The notes under the pieces were generated by a model. The model saw only the letters and a list, made by a program, of their open reading frames with translations, was not told the origin of the DNA and made no database searches. From Nitrospirota bacterium (lineage in GTDB: Bacteria > Nitrospirota > Nitrospiria > Nitrospirales > UBA8639), in NCBI GenBank assembly GCA_003233615.1, contig QIMB01000219.1, positions 1 to 33,374 on the forward strand: 33,374 nucleotides of DNA, in the 5' to 3' direction. Every line of letters begins with the position of its first letter. Position 1 is the first letter of the stretch. Shown here piece by piece: positions 18,593 to 26,405 of this stretch. The translations under genes and the position numbers were made by a program.

Positions 18593-19119
18593 TGGAATCC
18601 CTCCTTGTGGTCCTCACCGACCTCAGTCAACTCATACCCATTTTAGTACATTGGTTACATCTCCTCTCTGCTGTCATATGGATTGGCGGTCTGGCTTTTC
18701 TGGTCATGGCGGTGACGCCGTGTCTGAAAACTGTTGTCCCTAAAGAGTTTATCAAGCCAATATCCGAAGCATTCTATCGACAATATAAGCGCGTTGTCGG
18801 GGTCTTGTTTGTGGTCATCCTTTTTACCGGTGGCCTGAATTTACACTACGTCAGTGAAGCGATGATCTTGGCGACTGGCGAAAGTGTGGCACATCACGCC
18901 AAGTATCTGATTATCTTTTTCATAAAACTGTTTTTAGTGCTTGTGATTCTCACTATTTTTCTCTATACCGTTATTTTTCAAAATGAGCCGACTGGAGACG
19001 AGGATCAAGAAGAATTGGAAGAAATGGCCATTGAGCCTGTGCCATTCCAGCGTGTGGCACTATGGGTGGGCGTGTTCATTATTCTCTGTGCTGCCGCGAT
19101 GAAACATCTTCATACCTAA
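18592..19119 (+). CDS. Four-helix CopD/HemJ-like membrane protein
   Basis: A 175-residue integral membrane protein with predicted helices at about 15-36, 67-84, 104-128 and 155-172, and a charged acidic loop before the last helix. The first helix carries VHWLHLLSAVIWIGGLAFL, with histidines H20 and H23. This resembles both CopD-type copper-resistance domains and HemJ-type protoporphyrinogen oxidases, which place histidines in similar helices. It begins as TAATG with the radical SAM stop, so the three genes form one operon. A heme-binding redox partner would fit the neighbours, but copper transport cannot be excluded. Confidence 0.75.
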   Translation: MESLLVVLTDLSQLIPILVHWLHLLSAVIWIGGLAFLVMAVTPCLKTVVPKEFIKPISEAFYRQYKRVVGVLFVVILFTGGLNLHYVSEAMILATGESVAHHAKYLIIFFIKLFLVLVILTIFLYTVIFQNEPTGDEDQEELEEMAIEPVPFQRVALWVGVFIILCAAAMKHLHT

Positions 19120-19230
19120 TAGAGATGGTGCTCAAATAACTACGGGCTGGAGATGTATCCTTCCCTCTTTTCCCTTTATTTCAGATTCATCTCATTCCCT
19201 AAAAATAGACAACTCAGAAAGGAATAGACC

Positions 19231-20148
19231 ATGTTCTTCATAACAGCGATAGCCAACTTCATGCGGATTGAGAAGTTATGGGGAAAAGGTTTGAAGCCTG
19301 CAGGATGGATATTTTCCCTGAGTATCATCATGTTTCTCAATGGAGGGTGGGAAGCCAGAGCGAACACACCAGAGAATCTCGATGACCCGGAGACTGTCAT
19401 TCGAATGATTGTCAAGGCAAATGCCGAAATGGATTTACAGACGCTCGAAACGCATATGGGGTCTGATGAGGATACTGTGGGCTACACCATTGGTGGTCGT
19501 AAATACATCGGATGGAAAGACGTCAAGCAAGCCTTTGAAGAAGAGTTTTCTATGCTCAGCGGATTAACCATTGATATTCTCAACCTGAAGGTGTGGCAAC
19601 AGGAGGATGTCGCCTGGTTCGCCATGGAAATCGATTACAACCGCGAAGTGCAAACGGCTGATGGGCCCATCATAAAAACATGGGCGTTGCGAGATACCGG
19701 AGTCTTGAATCGTCGTGACGGGATCTGGATGCTTGTGAATTGGCATGAATCCATGCGGGAACCCATCATGCCATTGTCTGCAAAGCGAGAAGCGACGCTT
19801 GTCGTTGCTGGAGCCGGTGCCGTCGAAATAGACCTCACCGGGGAGTGGGAGATTCAAGAAGAAGACAAAGCCTATCAAGCGACGTTAGACGCCAAAGGCA
19901 ATGGTCCGTACAACTGGCAAGAAGGCCGTTTGCAAACTGAACAAGTGGTTGATCGCCTCTGGTCAGGAACATGGCATCAAAAAGGAAATGACCGGGAAGG
20001 CGGCTTTGAAGTGCTGTTGTCAGAAGACGGAAAAACCGCTGACGGGGTCTGGTGGTACCTTCGGGTCGGCTCCCAAAAAAATATTCCTCCGCGTGAGTGG
20101 GGCGGCACCTACAAAATCAAACGCTTGTCTCCTCTGCCTGTACACTAA
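19231..20148 (+). CDS. Secreted protein with NTF2/SnoaL-like and lipocalin-like domains
   Basis: A 305-residue protein with a long N-terminal export signal: basic region, hydrophobic core around 25-38 and a likely cleavage at about residue 44 (EARA|NT). Residues about 50-175 look like an NTF2/SnoaL domain (ETVIRMIVKANAEMDLQTLE; YIGWKDVKQAFEEEF; DGIWMLVNWHES). From about 198 the segment LTGEWEIQEEDKAYQATL through GGTYKIKRL looks like a small beta-barrel. The chosen ATG has AAAGGAA upstream; a second ATG ten codons in is possible. It follows the CopD-like gene by 111 bases on the same strand and may belong to the same unit. No catalytic motif is evident, so the function is unknown. Confidence 0.7.
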   Translation: MFFITAIANFMRIEKLWGKGLKPAGWIFSLSIIMFLNGGWEARANTPENLDDPETVIRMIVKANAEMDLQTLETHMGSDEDTVGYTIGGRKYIGWKDVKQAFEEEFSMLSGLTIDILNLKVWQQEDVAWFAMEIDYNREVQTADGPIIKTWALRDTGVLNRRDGIWMLVNWHESMREPIMPLSAKREATLVVAGAGAVEIDLTGEWEIQEEDKAYQATLDAKGNGPYNWQEGRLQTEQVVDRLWSGTWHQKGNDREGGFEVLLSEDGKTADGVWWYLRVGSQKNIPPREWGGTYKIKRLSPLPVH

Positions 20149-20671
20149 TCCATTGCAATCGTAAAATTTGGGCCTGTTGAATATTCACACTTCCAGAAGC
20201 CCATACATGCCTGAGATGCCATCGACGGCAAGAGCCAAGGGGATGGTCAAAAAAGTCCGTCCAGCAAGGCCGCAGCCTTTTTGGCGCGCGGAGCGTACTC
20301 TCAGTACGTGAGCACGACAAAAGGGCGAGAACGCCGCTGGCGGCTTTTTCCAACATTCCCAATTTTGGTAGGTTGTTTGAAGTTCAAACCATTGGAGTTT
20401 TAAACGCTACTGGTAAAAACGGTTCTGTCCTGTCCTTGCTCGTCTGCTCGCTTCCTGCCTCTATCCCCTGATGTTCATAACAGTGTAAAAACACATACCA
20501 ACTTTCTTTAATCAGTCAAATCTCCCTCTCATATTACTCCTTCATATGGGGGATCGATTGTGCGAAATTCCCCAAGTATCGTGTGTACCACCATGAGTTC
20601 AAGGCATATGTATGGCTAGTGGCGTACACGATGTTCAGATGGAAACTTTTATCTACAGGGGGAGGTTCTCT
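20149..20671. other. Intergenic stretch with repeat copy 2
   Basis: About 520 bases without a credible gene. The first part holds the repeat copy at 20174-20361. The rest is A/T-rich leader to the small secreted protein gene. I see no RNA gene. Confidence 0.5.
20174..20361 (-). repeat. Interspersed repeat, copy 2
   Basis: Inverted relative to the copy at 69-300. This copy keeps a perfect small palindrome, CGTACT-CTC-AGTACG (20294-20308), and a second one, CCGC-TGGC-GG type, near 20332-20343. It ends with the same CTGTTGAATAT. The minus strand is open for 81 codons, giving a protein-like string similar to the one in copy 1. The better conserved palindromes suggest a structured RNA or DNA element rather than a gene. 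Confidence 0.7.
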
Positions 20672-21004
20672 ATGACAGCATCAAGTAATTCTACGATCGT
20701 GTTTCTTTCTTTACGAAGAATCAAAGCGGCAGCTATCATCAGTTGTTTCTTATTTCTGGGTGCCCAGACTGCCTTTGCAGAATCATCGAGTGTTACGAAG
20801 TGGAACGGTAGTAACGTTGTCGCGCAAAAACGAGTGGAAACACATGCTCCAGGCATCTATCACTATGAATCGCAATATGAAATGACCAAAGATGGCAAAG
20901 GGAATTATCACTCAACATATGAAAGCCAAAGTACTGAATGGTTTTGCTGCCTGGATTGGTTTTCATCAGAAGATACGCCATCAATAAAAGCAGGTAAATC
21001 CTAA
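20672..21004 (+). CDS. Small secreted protein of unknown function
   Basis: A 110-residue protein starting at an ATG with GGGGAGG six bases upstream. The N-terminus has basic residues (RRIK), a hydrophobic core (AAAIISCFLFLGAQT) and a signal-peptidase site at about AFA|ES, residue 36. The mature part of about 74 residues is rich in Ser, Thr, Tyr and His (HAPGIYHYESQYEM; GNYHSTYESQSTEW) and has a Cys pair in WFCCLDWF. A longer in-frame start at 20612 has no ribosome binding site and would hide the signal peptide. I do not recognise the family. Confidence 0.65.
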   Translation: MTASSNSTIVFLSLRRIKAAAIISCFLFLGAQTAFAESSSVTKWNGSNVVAQKRVETHAPGIYHYESQYEMTKDGKGNYHSTYESQSTEWFCCLDWFSSEDTPSIKAGKS

Positions 21005-21072
21005 TTACTAATGGAATTTATAATTGTGTCGCTCCCATCTCTCTTCTGACGCTCTTTTTCCAAGACATTCAA

Positions 21073-21104
21073 AAAGGCGGCTGTTATCTCAAGCAGCCGT
21101 CTTT
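21073..21104 (+). terminator. Intrinsic terminator-like hairpin
   Basis: AAAGGCGGCTG pairs with CAGCCGTCTTT (one G-T wobble) around a 10-base loop, about 70 bases after the secreted-protein stop. A-rich sequence on the left and T on the right mean it could act in both directions; the U-run is longer on the minus strand. Confidence 0.6.
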
Positions 21105-21276
21105 GGAAATCTCCCCTCTTCTTGATGGATGGAATTCCTCCTGCTCAAAAATCATGAACAGACTCCTAGTCAGATATTTTAGAAATTTGTTACAGTGTTG
21201 AAATGTTGGATCGCATAATCCTAAAAACAGCAGTTGGATCACGAAAGTCTGCACAATCCCTTGACGCACCTAGGAC

Positions 21277-21325
21277 ATTGAAAAATTGACTCATCACCCA
21301 CAATGTGACCACGCAATTTTTCAAT
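21277..21325. repeat. Perfect 12-bp inverted repeat
   Basis: ATTGAAAAATTG (21277-21288) and CAATTTTTCAAT (21314-21325) are exact reverse complements separated by 25 bases. Its position shortly before the candidate der promoter would suit an operator, a looped regulator site or the ends of a tiny element; the sequence does not decide. Confidence 0.5.
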
Positions 21326-21345
21326 TCCCTGTGCACATCAATTGC

Positions 21346-21375
21346 TTGCACAGCTTTTTCCGCTTTTAGGATAAT
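21346..21375 (+). promoter_or_regulatory. Candidate der promoter
   Basis: TTGCAC and GATAAT are separated by 18 bases, about 40 bases before the der start. The -10 element is good, the -35 element weak. Confidence 0.42.
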
Positions 21376-21415
21376 CCGGCGTCTGTTACCCACTTACGCA
21401 AATAAGGGATAGAGT

Positions 21416-22822
21416 TTGTCTATGGTTCGAGCATCTCAGACTTCATCACGTCAAAAGCGGTCACGAAAAGGTAGTAAGCCAAAAACCGAGTCGCGTCCTT
21501 TCGGTCTTCCTGAAGCCGAGGAGAGTAAAGACCTGCTACCACATAAACCTGTCGTCGTGATTGTGGGGCGACCGAATGTTGGCAAGTCCACCCTGTTTAA
21601 TAGGATTGTGGGACATCGCACAGCCATTGTGGATGATGTGTCGGGTGTTACACGAGATCGCAACATGACCGAGTGCGAATACCAAAACCACATGTTTACG
21701 CTGGTTGATACCGGAGGGTTAGATCTCAATGCCGAAGATGTGATCGTATCGCAGATAAAAGATCAAACAAAAACGGCTATGGCCGAAGCCGATTTAGTCA
21801 TTGCCGTGATGGATGGGCGTGTCGGCTTGTCTCCCTTGGATAGGGAACTTGCAGATCTCTTGCGTCCCATCACCAAACCGGTTTTTCTGGCCATTAATAA
21901 AATTGATACGCCAAAGTCCGAACCCCTTCTTGCGGATTTTTATCAATTAGGTGTGAAAGACATCTTTCCAATATCTGCTGAAGGTGGCATGGGGGTTGAT
22001 GAATTACTCGAAGCGCTGCTGCCCTATCTCCCTCTCGCTCCTGATGAGTCTGCTGAACATGAGATTTCCCGTATTGCTGTGGTGGGTAGACCGAATGTCG
22101 GCAAGTCTACTTTGGTCAATGCCATTTTGGGAGAACAACGGCTCATTGTGAGTGACATTCCCGGGACCACTCGGGATCCCATTGATTCGCTTCTCACCCG
22201 ACAAGGCCAAAGTTATATCTTTACCGATACGGCGGGGATTCGAAGGCGAGGGCGCATTGATCGTGGAATCGAAGGCTACAGCGTACTGCGCGCCATGCGC
22301 GCGTTGGGTCGATCAGACGTCGCGGTGTTGGTGTTGGATGGGATCGAAGGCGTGACTGAGCAAGACACCAAAATTGCCGGATTGATTAATAAACAAGGAC
22401 GAGGTTGTGTCATCCTTGTAAATAAATGGGATGTGCGTGAAGATGACCCTGAAGCGCACCCTGCCTACAATTTGGCGCTCTCACGGAGGTTTCCGTTTTT
22501 TGCTCATGTGCCTGTGTTGTTCGGAGCGGCGGTACAATCCGAGACTCTTCCTCGCTTGTTCTCAAAAATCGATCAGGTGGTAGCATTTTTCGCGAAACGT
22601 ATTCAGACACGCAAGCTGAATCTATTTTTGCAGCTCCTCCTCGAAAAAAATCCTATTTCCCTGCGGCGTGGAAATCCTAAAAAATCGATGTTTATTACGC
22701 AGGTGGCCACCAAGCCGCCAACGTTTGCCTTATTTGTCAAAGGTGCAGAGAAGATTCCTGCGGCGTATCTTCGGTATAAAATTCACTTCGTGCTGAATAC
22801 GGCTTTCAAGGAATTCCACTGA
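21416..22822 (+). CDS. der: GTPase Der (EngA), with apparent C-terminal frameshift
   Basis: Der is the tandem-G-domain GTPase needed for 50S ribosome assembly. Both G domains are intact: GRPNVGKSTLFN, VSGVTRDR, DTGG and NKID, then GRPNVGKSTLVN, IPGTTRDP, DTAGIRRR and NKWD. A KH-like domain follows. Residues 1 to about 44 are a Ser/Arg/Lys-rich extension. I take the TTG at 21416 because AAGGGA lies 6 bases upstream; an ATG at 21422 is possible. The last conserved motif (consensus GxPIxLxxR) is missing from this frame, which ends ...NTAFKEFH. It is present in another frame up to 22845, reading GFQGIPLKILLRGK. A frameshift near 22777-22790 is therefore likely. Confidence 0.93.
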   Translation: MSMVRASQTSSRQKRSRKGSKPKTESRPFGLPEAEESKDLLPHKPVVVIVGRPNVGKSTLFNRIVGHRTAIVDDVSGVTRDRNMTECEYQNHMFTLVDTGGLDLNAEDVIVSQIKDQTKTAMAEADLVIAVMDGRVGLSPLDRELADLLRPITKPVFLAINKIDTPKSEPLLADFYQLGVKDIFPISAEGGMGVDELLEALLPYLPLAPDESAEHEISRIAVVGRPNVGKSTLVNAILGEQRLIVSDIPGTTRDPIDSLLTRQGQSYIFTDTAGIRRRGRIDRGIEGYSVLRAMRALGRSDVAVLVLDGIEGVTEQDTKIAGLINKQGRGCVILVNKWDVREDDPEAHPAYNLALSRRFPFFAHVPVLFGAAVQSETLPRLFSKIDQVVAFFAKRIQTRKLNLFLQLLLEKNPISLRRGNPKKSMFITQVATKPPTFALFVKGAEKIPAAYLRYKIHFVLNTAFKEFH

Positions 22823-22830
22823 AAATTTTG

Positions 22831-23079
22831 TTACGGGGAAAATGAAAAGTGAGACGGAATATTCCTTTTTTCATCTTTAGAGTCATTCAAAATAGTTTCC
22901 GGTGGTTCGGTTGAGGCGTCCTGGCTCCACGGCGCCACGTCTCCCGGAAGTGGAAATTCTATCCTGCCTTCGTGCGTTAGTAAATCGCACATCATCATGA
23001 TGCCACGCTCAAAGAACGTGTTCAGCACTTCGGGATCGATATCAATGCCCTCTGGTATGCTCAGGTGAACGTGACGCAA
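22831..23079 (-). CDS. Doubtful small hypothetical protein
   Basis: An 82-codon frame starting at TTG (HVHLSIPEGIDIDPEVLNTF...) with natural-looking composition and an acidic, proline-containing C-terminus. It lacks a ribosome binding site, and its end overlaps the displaced tail of der. The frame remains open for some distance upstream of the TTG, so it may be the 3' remnant of a longer gene. I do not recognise a family. Confidence 0.3.
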   Translation of the reverse strand: MRHVHLSIPEGIDIDPEVLNTFFERGIMMMCDLLTHEGRIEFPLPGDVAPWSQDASTEPPETILNDSKDEKRNIPSHFSFSP

Positions 23080-23080
23080 A

Positions 23081-23263
23081 AATAACTCTGTGGTACCCTG
23101 AATGGGACCCGAGCAAGCGGGGAAAATATCTTCAACAACTCCAACAGATGCTTGTCACGCAAGAAACAGCCAAGTTGGTCTTTCTGGATGAAGGTGTGTT
23201 TGAGCGTACGGCCTACCGGACCCCTACTGGTGGACAAGTGTGGGAAGTATCTCATTGCACCCA
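23081..23263 (+). pseudogene. Possible transposase remnant (IS630-like)
   Basis: One plus-strand frame reads WYPEWDPSKRGKYLQQLQQ, then AKLVFLDEGVFERTAYRTP and GGQVWEVSH before a stop. The pattern of a short helix, a hydrophobic strand ending in DE, and then a Trp a short distance on resembles the first catalytic block of IS630-type DDE transposases. There is no start codon and no remaining domain, so this would be a fragment. The assignment is weak. Confidence 0.28.
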
Positions 23264-23279
23264 TCTTGTTTAAGGGGGT

Positions 23280-23530
23280 GTACCAAGTCCGAGTGGTTCA
23301 ATGTTTGGCTGGCGCACCATTTCTTTAAGGAGCGAGATCCCCACCCGATCTTCATGTATGGATGATTCTGTCTTTCATAAAACCAAAGAACCGCGAGAGC
23401 TGATCCGCCAAGCCGCTCACACATTGCTCTTCTGCACCCATATTCCCACGAATTTCATCCCATTGAATAGGAGTTGCGACGATTAAGAACGGGCGATGTT
23501 GCGCCACTCTTTTGCTCAACCTTAGGCCCA
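23280..23530 (-). pseudogene. Broken coding remnant of unknown family
   Basis: On the minus strand one frame reads AQHRPFLIVATPIQWDEIRG and continues to FGFMKDRIIHT before a stop. The neighbouring frame continues with EDRVGISLLKEMVRQPNIEP to a stop near 23280. The two pieces look like one protein split by a frameshift near 23355. I do not recognise the family. Confidence 0.3.
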
Positions 23531-23640
23531 AAGGGAAAGTAGTGGTCGTCGTGACACATGATGGCCGGTATTTCCATTTGGCCGATCGCGTTCTGAAAAT
23601 TGCTGAAGGCCAAATGGTTGATTCCCAACGACTGGAGAAG
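23506..23640 (+). pseudogene. C-terminal remnant of an ABC transporter ATP-binding protein
   Basis: The frame TLLLNLRPKGKVVVVVTHDG, then RYFHLADRVLKIAEGQMV, matches the end of an ABC ATPase: strand leading to the H-loop histidine in THD, then the RYFHLADRV segment typical of cyclic-peptide or siderophore exporters (SyrD/PvdE/YojI group). Walker A, Q-loop, signature and Walker B are all absent upstream, so only the 3' end survives. Confidence 0.55.
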
Positions 23641-23704
23641 GATATGAAGGGAAACGAGTTGGGTGCCAAGGGCGACAACGGTTGGAGAGCGGAGATTGCA
23701 CGGA

Positions 23705-24430
23705 ATGAATGATGCCCTTTTCCCCTACCTGGCCTTTTGGATTCCAGGAATGCTCTTTTTTGCTATCGAGATCATTCGTCCCGCTCGGCCCCTCCAGTAT
23801 CGATCGGTGTTTGTGAAAGATCTTGTCGCATTAGGAATGTTCACTATTTCTTTTCTATTAGCTGTAAATATCACTGATAGGATTCCTATCCCAAATTATG
23901 CCCCTGCGAAAATACTTGCTCTGCCTCTTTTCGTCAAACTCATTCTCTTTTACGTCGTGGAAGACTTTGGCCTCTACTGGGTACATCGAATCATGCACAC
24001 CGGCCCTGTTTGGCGGGTACATAAGTGGCATCACTCACCACGGTATATGTATTGGCTAGCTGGTATTCGCACCACTATTCCTCACATCATTCTTTTTAAT
24101 CTGACGTATGTTGTGGCCCTCCCGATTTTGCACTCAGCTCCATCCTTAATATTTTTTGCCATTGGTTTTGAGCATATGATGAGAAACAATTGGATGCACA
24201 TGAATGTCGTATGGAGATCGAATTGGTTGGAATGGGTCTTTGTGACGCCGCGATACCATCATATTCATCATAGCGACGATCCTCGGCATTACATGGCAAA
24301 TTTTGGCTCCCTTTTTACATTTTGGGATAGGATATTTGGTACGTATGTGAATCCAGAAGAAGTCAAGCAAGAGATTTCGTTTGGCATTGGGGAGCGCACG
24401 AACCCGGTTCGTTTGATTCTTGGAGTCTAG
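23705..24430 (+). CDS. Sterol desaturase/fatty-acid hydroxylase family membrane protein
   Basis: A 241-residue integral-membrane di-iron enzyme of the fatty-acid hydroxylase superfamily. The histidine clusters are complete: HRIMH at 94-98, HKWHH at 106-110, H165 in NNWMHMNV and HHIHH at 185-189. Hydrophobic segments lie at about 8-24, 38-56, 70-88 and 125-156. The family hydroxylates or desaturates lipids such as sterols, ceramides, hopanoid side chains or carotenoids; the substrate here is not evident. I chose the ATG at 23705 because an in-frame start at 23663 would run back into the ABC remnant. It stands alone, after degraded DNA and before an empty stretch. Confidence 0.85.
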   Translation: MNDALFPYLAFWIPGMLFFAIEIIRPARPLQYRSVFVKDLVALGMFTISFLLAVNITDRIPIPNYAPAKILALPLFVKLILFYVVEDFGLYWVHRIMHTGPVWRVHKWHHSPRYMYWLAGIRTTIPHIILFNLTYVVALPILHSAPSLIFFAIGFEHMMRNNWMHMNVVWRSNWLEWVFVTPRYHHIHHSDDPRHYMANFGSLFTFWDRIFGTYVNPEEVKQEISFGIGERTNPVRLILGV

Positions 24431-24768
24431 CCTGGATAGCGGTGAAGAGTAAGTAGAAAAATTGTAGGGACGCTCAATTGCGGTTTGTAAGCAAGTTCTA
24501 AGTTTTGTGAAGGTAATGCTTCCAAGCTTAGGGAACGAAAGCTTTAGAAATGGTCATAAAGTTTCTTGTGCAAATTAAATAACATGTTGTCTATTTGGTA
24601 GGGGATCAATTTTCAGGTTTTCCCCCGAACAAAATATGCATAGAACTACCAACGGGCGTGAATGCATGAAAGAGTTTGTCTCCTGTCATCCAAACAGAAG
24701 AATTTCTAGGTTAGTTTTTCGTGAATAGGATGAAAAAGGAAATTGAAATTTTTTGTTGGATTAGTCGT
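24431..24768. other. Intergenic stretch, nothing recognised
   Basis: About 340 A/T-rich bases between the hydroxylase gene and the converging end of the M20 pseudogene. I see no gene, RNA or clear terminator hairpin. Confidence 0.5.
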
Positions 24769-25209
24769 TTACATTTTACTTAGGGTGCGGAAGTATTCCA
24801 CGAAGGCATGTATGCTGCCTGAGGCTTGTCCCCAATCGAAGTATTCATTCGGGGCATGGTGGCCATGTTCTGGCAGACTCAATCCCATAAATAAAATAGG
24901 AACGTTCCAGGCTCGTTGTAACGTAGCCACGGCTCCGATTGATCCCCCTTCTCTGACGAACACCGGGCGACGCCCAAAACCCTGTTCGATAGCATCTTGT
25001 AGTGCTTCGGCGTAGGGCCCTTCTGAAACGCCGTGAAAGGGTTCCAGGGCCCCATCATTGATCACTTCGATATCCGGGTTGCGCTCTTGGAGGTGCTTTT
25101 TTAAGAGACGGAATATTCTTCGGGGATTCTGGTTAGGCACTAACCGTATGCTGACTTTGAGTTCTCCCCAAGTGGGAACGATGGTTTTGACACCAGGACC
25201 CGTGTGACC

Positions 25210-25217
25210 ACCAGTTA
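25210..25217. repeat. Target site duplication, left copy
   Basis: ACCAGTTA, identical to 27276-27283. On the minus strand it encodes the end of HGLTG in the interrupted dipeptidase. Confidence 0.9.
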
Positions 25218-25242
25218 GGCGATTATCCCCTTGGAATACGTA
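25218..25242 (+). repeat. Left terminal inverted repeat of the IS
   Basis: Outer end of the element next to the target copy at 25210-25217. It matches the right repeat (27251-27275, reverse strand) at 21 of 25 positions and ends in the shared ATACGTA. Confidence 0.88.
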
Positions 25243-25267
25243 TGAGGGGATGTGCTAGGATGGCGGA

Positions 25268-26134
25268 ATGGGAAATGTTTCTGAATGGATTAAGCGTCTT
25301 TGGAATAAATGGTCTCTTGGTGGGATTGCGTTGTTTGTCTGGGCTTTGCTTGACCGGATCAAGGAGGCCCTTCGATTGTTAGGGGATATAGATTTTGCGA
25401 TTAACGATCTTCCGACCTACGGAAAACACCTTCAGGGGGTTTGGGATTTTATTTTTGAGCCTCCAGGGTGGTTTCGCATACTACTTATTGTTGGTGGACT
25501 GTGGCTGATATGGTGGGGTCAAAGACCGAAAAAGGAAAAGGCTGAGGAACTTATTAGTGAGGAGATGGTCAGCCAAAATGTTTCTGATGAACAACCAGAA
25601 GTTCATGCTCAAGCTCTTGGCTGGGCATCACAAGCGCCAATTGTAGAGTTCAAACAAGAATTCCATAAAAGAGTTGAAGTCTTTGATGAGAAATCAGGTA
25701 AATTCAGTGGGCATAAAACAGTTTATTGGGTTGATATCATTAAAGGTCCAGAAACGCCAGAATGTTGGGTGACGGTTGAATTGAAGGGGGTTCAAGTTAT
25801 TGAGGGCGCTAAAAACCCGACAGATTACCCGATGCTATCAATAGCCTATTATGGGTTTCATCCTTCCGATGGCACCTCGCCAAAATTTGAATTGTCTGAT
25901 AGTTGCCCGAGGAAATCAGTGTATATTGTTTCACGCCAAGAAGGATCAAATTCTATTCTTATTGAGGCAGGCTCAAGCTCAGGAGAAGGCCTTACGGTCC
26001 CTCATCGTGGAAAAACTTATCGTTTAAGAATTGGGGTTAATTGGGATGGGAAGACCGTTCCGATGAAGGAATTTTTGGTGTGGGTGACCCTCGAAGGGGA
26101 ACTGAAGATGGAATTTGAACGTGACTTTTTATAA
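25268..26134 (+). CDS. IS passenger protein of unknown function, membrane-anchored
   Basis: A 288-residue protein encoded inside the insertion sequence, about 25 bases past the left terminal repeat. A strong transmembrane helix lies at about 69-84 (WFRILLIVGGLWLIWW) and a weaker hydrophobic amphipathic one at about 15-28. A Lys/Glu-rich linker follows. The C-terminal part (about 118-285) is probably soluble and beta-rich (VYWVDIIKGPETPECWVTVE; RLRIGVNWDGKTVPMKEF). It has no similarity I recognise to transposases, resistance or restriction proteins. Being intact while the transposase is frameshifted may mean it is maintained for its own function, but the insertion could simply be young. Confidence 0.65.
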   Translation: MGNVSEWIKRLWNKWSLGGIALFVWALLDRIKEALRLLGDIDFAINDLPTYGKHLQGVWDFIFEPPGWFRILLIVGGLWLIWWGQRPKKEKAEELISEEMVSQNVSDEQPEVHAQALGWASQAPIVEFKQEFHKRVEVFDEKSGKFSGHKTVYWVDIIKGPETPECWVTVELKGVQVIEGAKNPTDYPMLSIAYYGFHPSDGTSPKFELSDSCPRKSVYIVSRQEGSNSILIEAGSSSGEGLTVPHRGKTYRLRIGVNWDGKTVPMKEFLVWVTLEGELKMEFERDFL

Positions 26135-26180
26135 GGGCACGAGAGATATTGAGACTTCACTTGAACGGATAAGGATGGTT

Positions 26181-26208
26181 GATTATGTCACGCGGATTAT
26201 GTCACGCG
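26181..26208 (+). repeat. 14-bp perfect tandem duplication
   Basis: GATTATGTCACGCG occurs twice back to back. The unit length is not a multiple of three, so it shifts the frame upstream of the small passenger gene relative to a single-copy ancestor. Confidence 0.85.
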
Positions 26209-26405
26209 GTAAATATCTCAGTTTAGAAGAAGCCAGGAAAAAGGATAAACAGGGGAAGGATAAACTGGAGCAGTTTGCCAATGAGCATGACTCAAAGGGC
26301 GACAAGAAACAATTCGATGCGTTGTTTGGGGCTATGGCAAAGCCCACCCCAATCAAAACTTCCACGGCTAAAAAGAAGCCAAGAGGCGGGGCCACATCAA
26401 GGTAG
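26199..26405 (+). CDS. Small charged IS passenger protein
   Basis: A 68-residue, strongly charged protein (MSRGKYLSLEEARKKDKQGK ... QFANEHDSKGDKKQFDALFG), likely mostly helical, with a basic tail KKKPRGG. The frame is open upstream to a TTG at 26115 overlapping the previous passenger gene, but a 14-bp tandem duplication at 26181-26208 lies right at the probable start, making the original start uncertain. It ends 38 bases inside the transposase 3' end on the opposite strand. Function unknown. Confidence 0.5.
   Translation: MSRGKYLSLEEARKKDKQGKDKLEQFANEHDSKGDKKQFDALFGAMAKPTPIKTSTAKKKPRGGATSR

Larger units (their letters stand above)
21005..21415. other. Intergenic region between the secreted protein and der
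   Basis: No gene seen. It contains a hairpin terminator at 21073-21104, a perfect 12-bp inverted repeat at 21277-21325 and a candidate der promoter at 21346-21375. Confidence 0.5.
22846..23704. other. Degenerate zone between der and the hydroxylase gene
   Basis: About 860 bases with no intact gene but several protein-like fragments on both strands (listed separately). This is the pattern expected from layered insertions and deletions. Confidence 0.5.

Noticed and set aside
22772-22845. Programmed frameshift in der
   Set aside because: The overlap lacks a canonical slippery site and der is not known to use recoding; mutation or assembly error is simpler.
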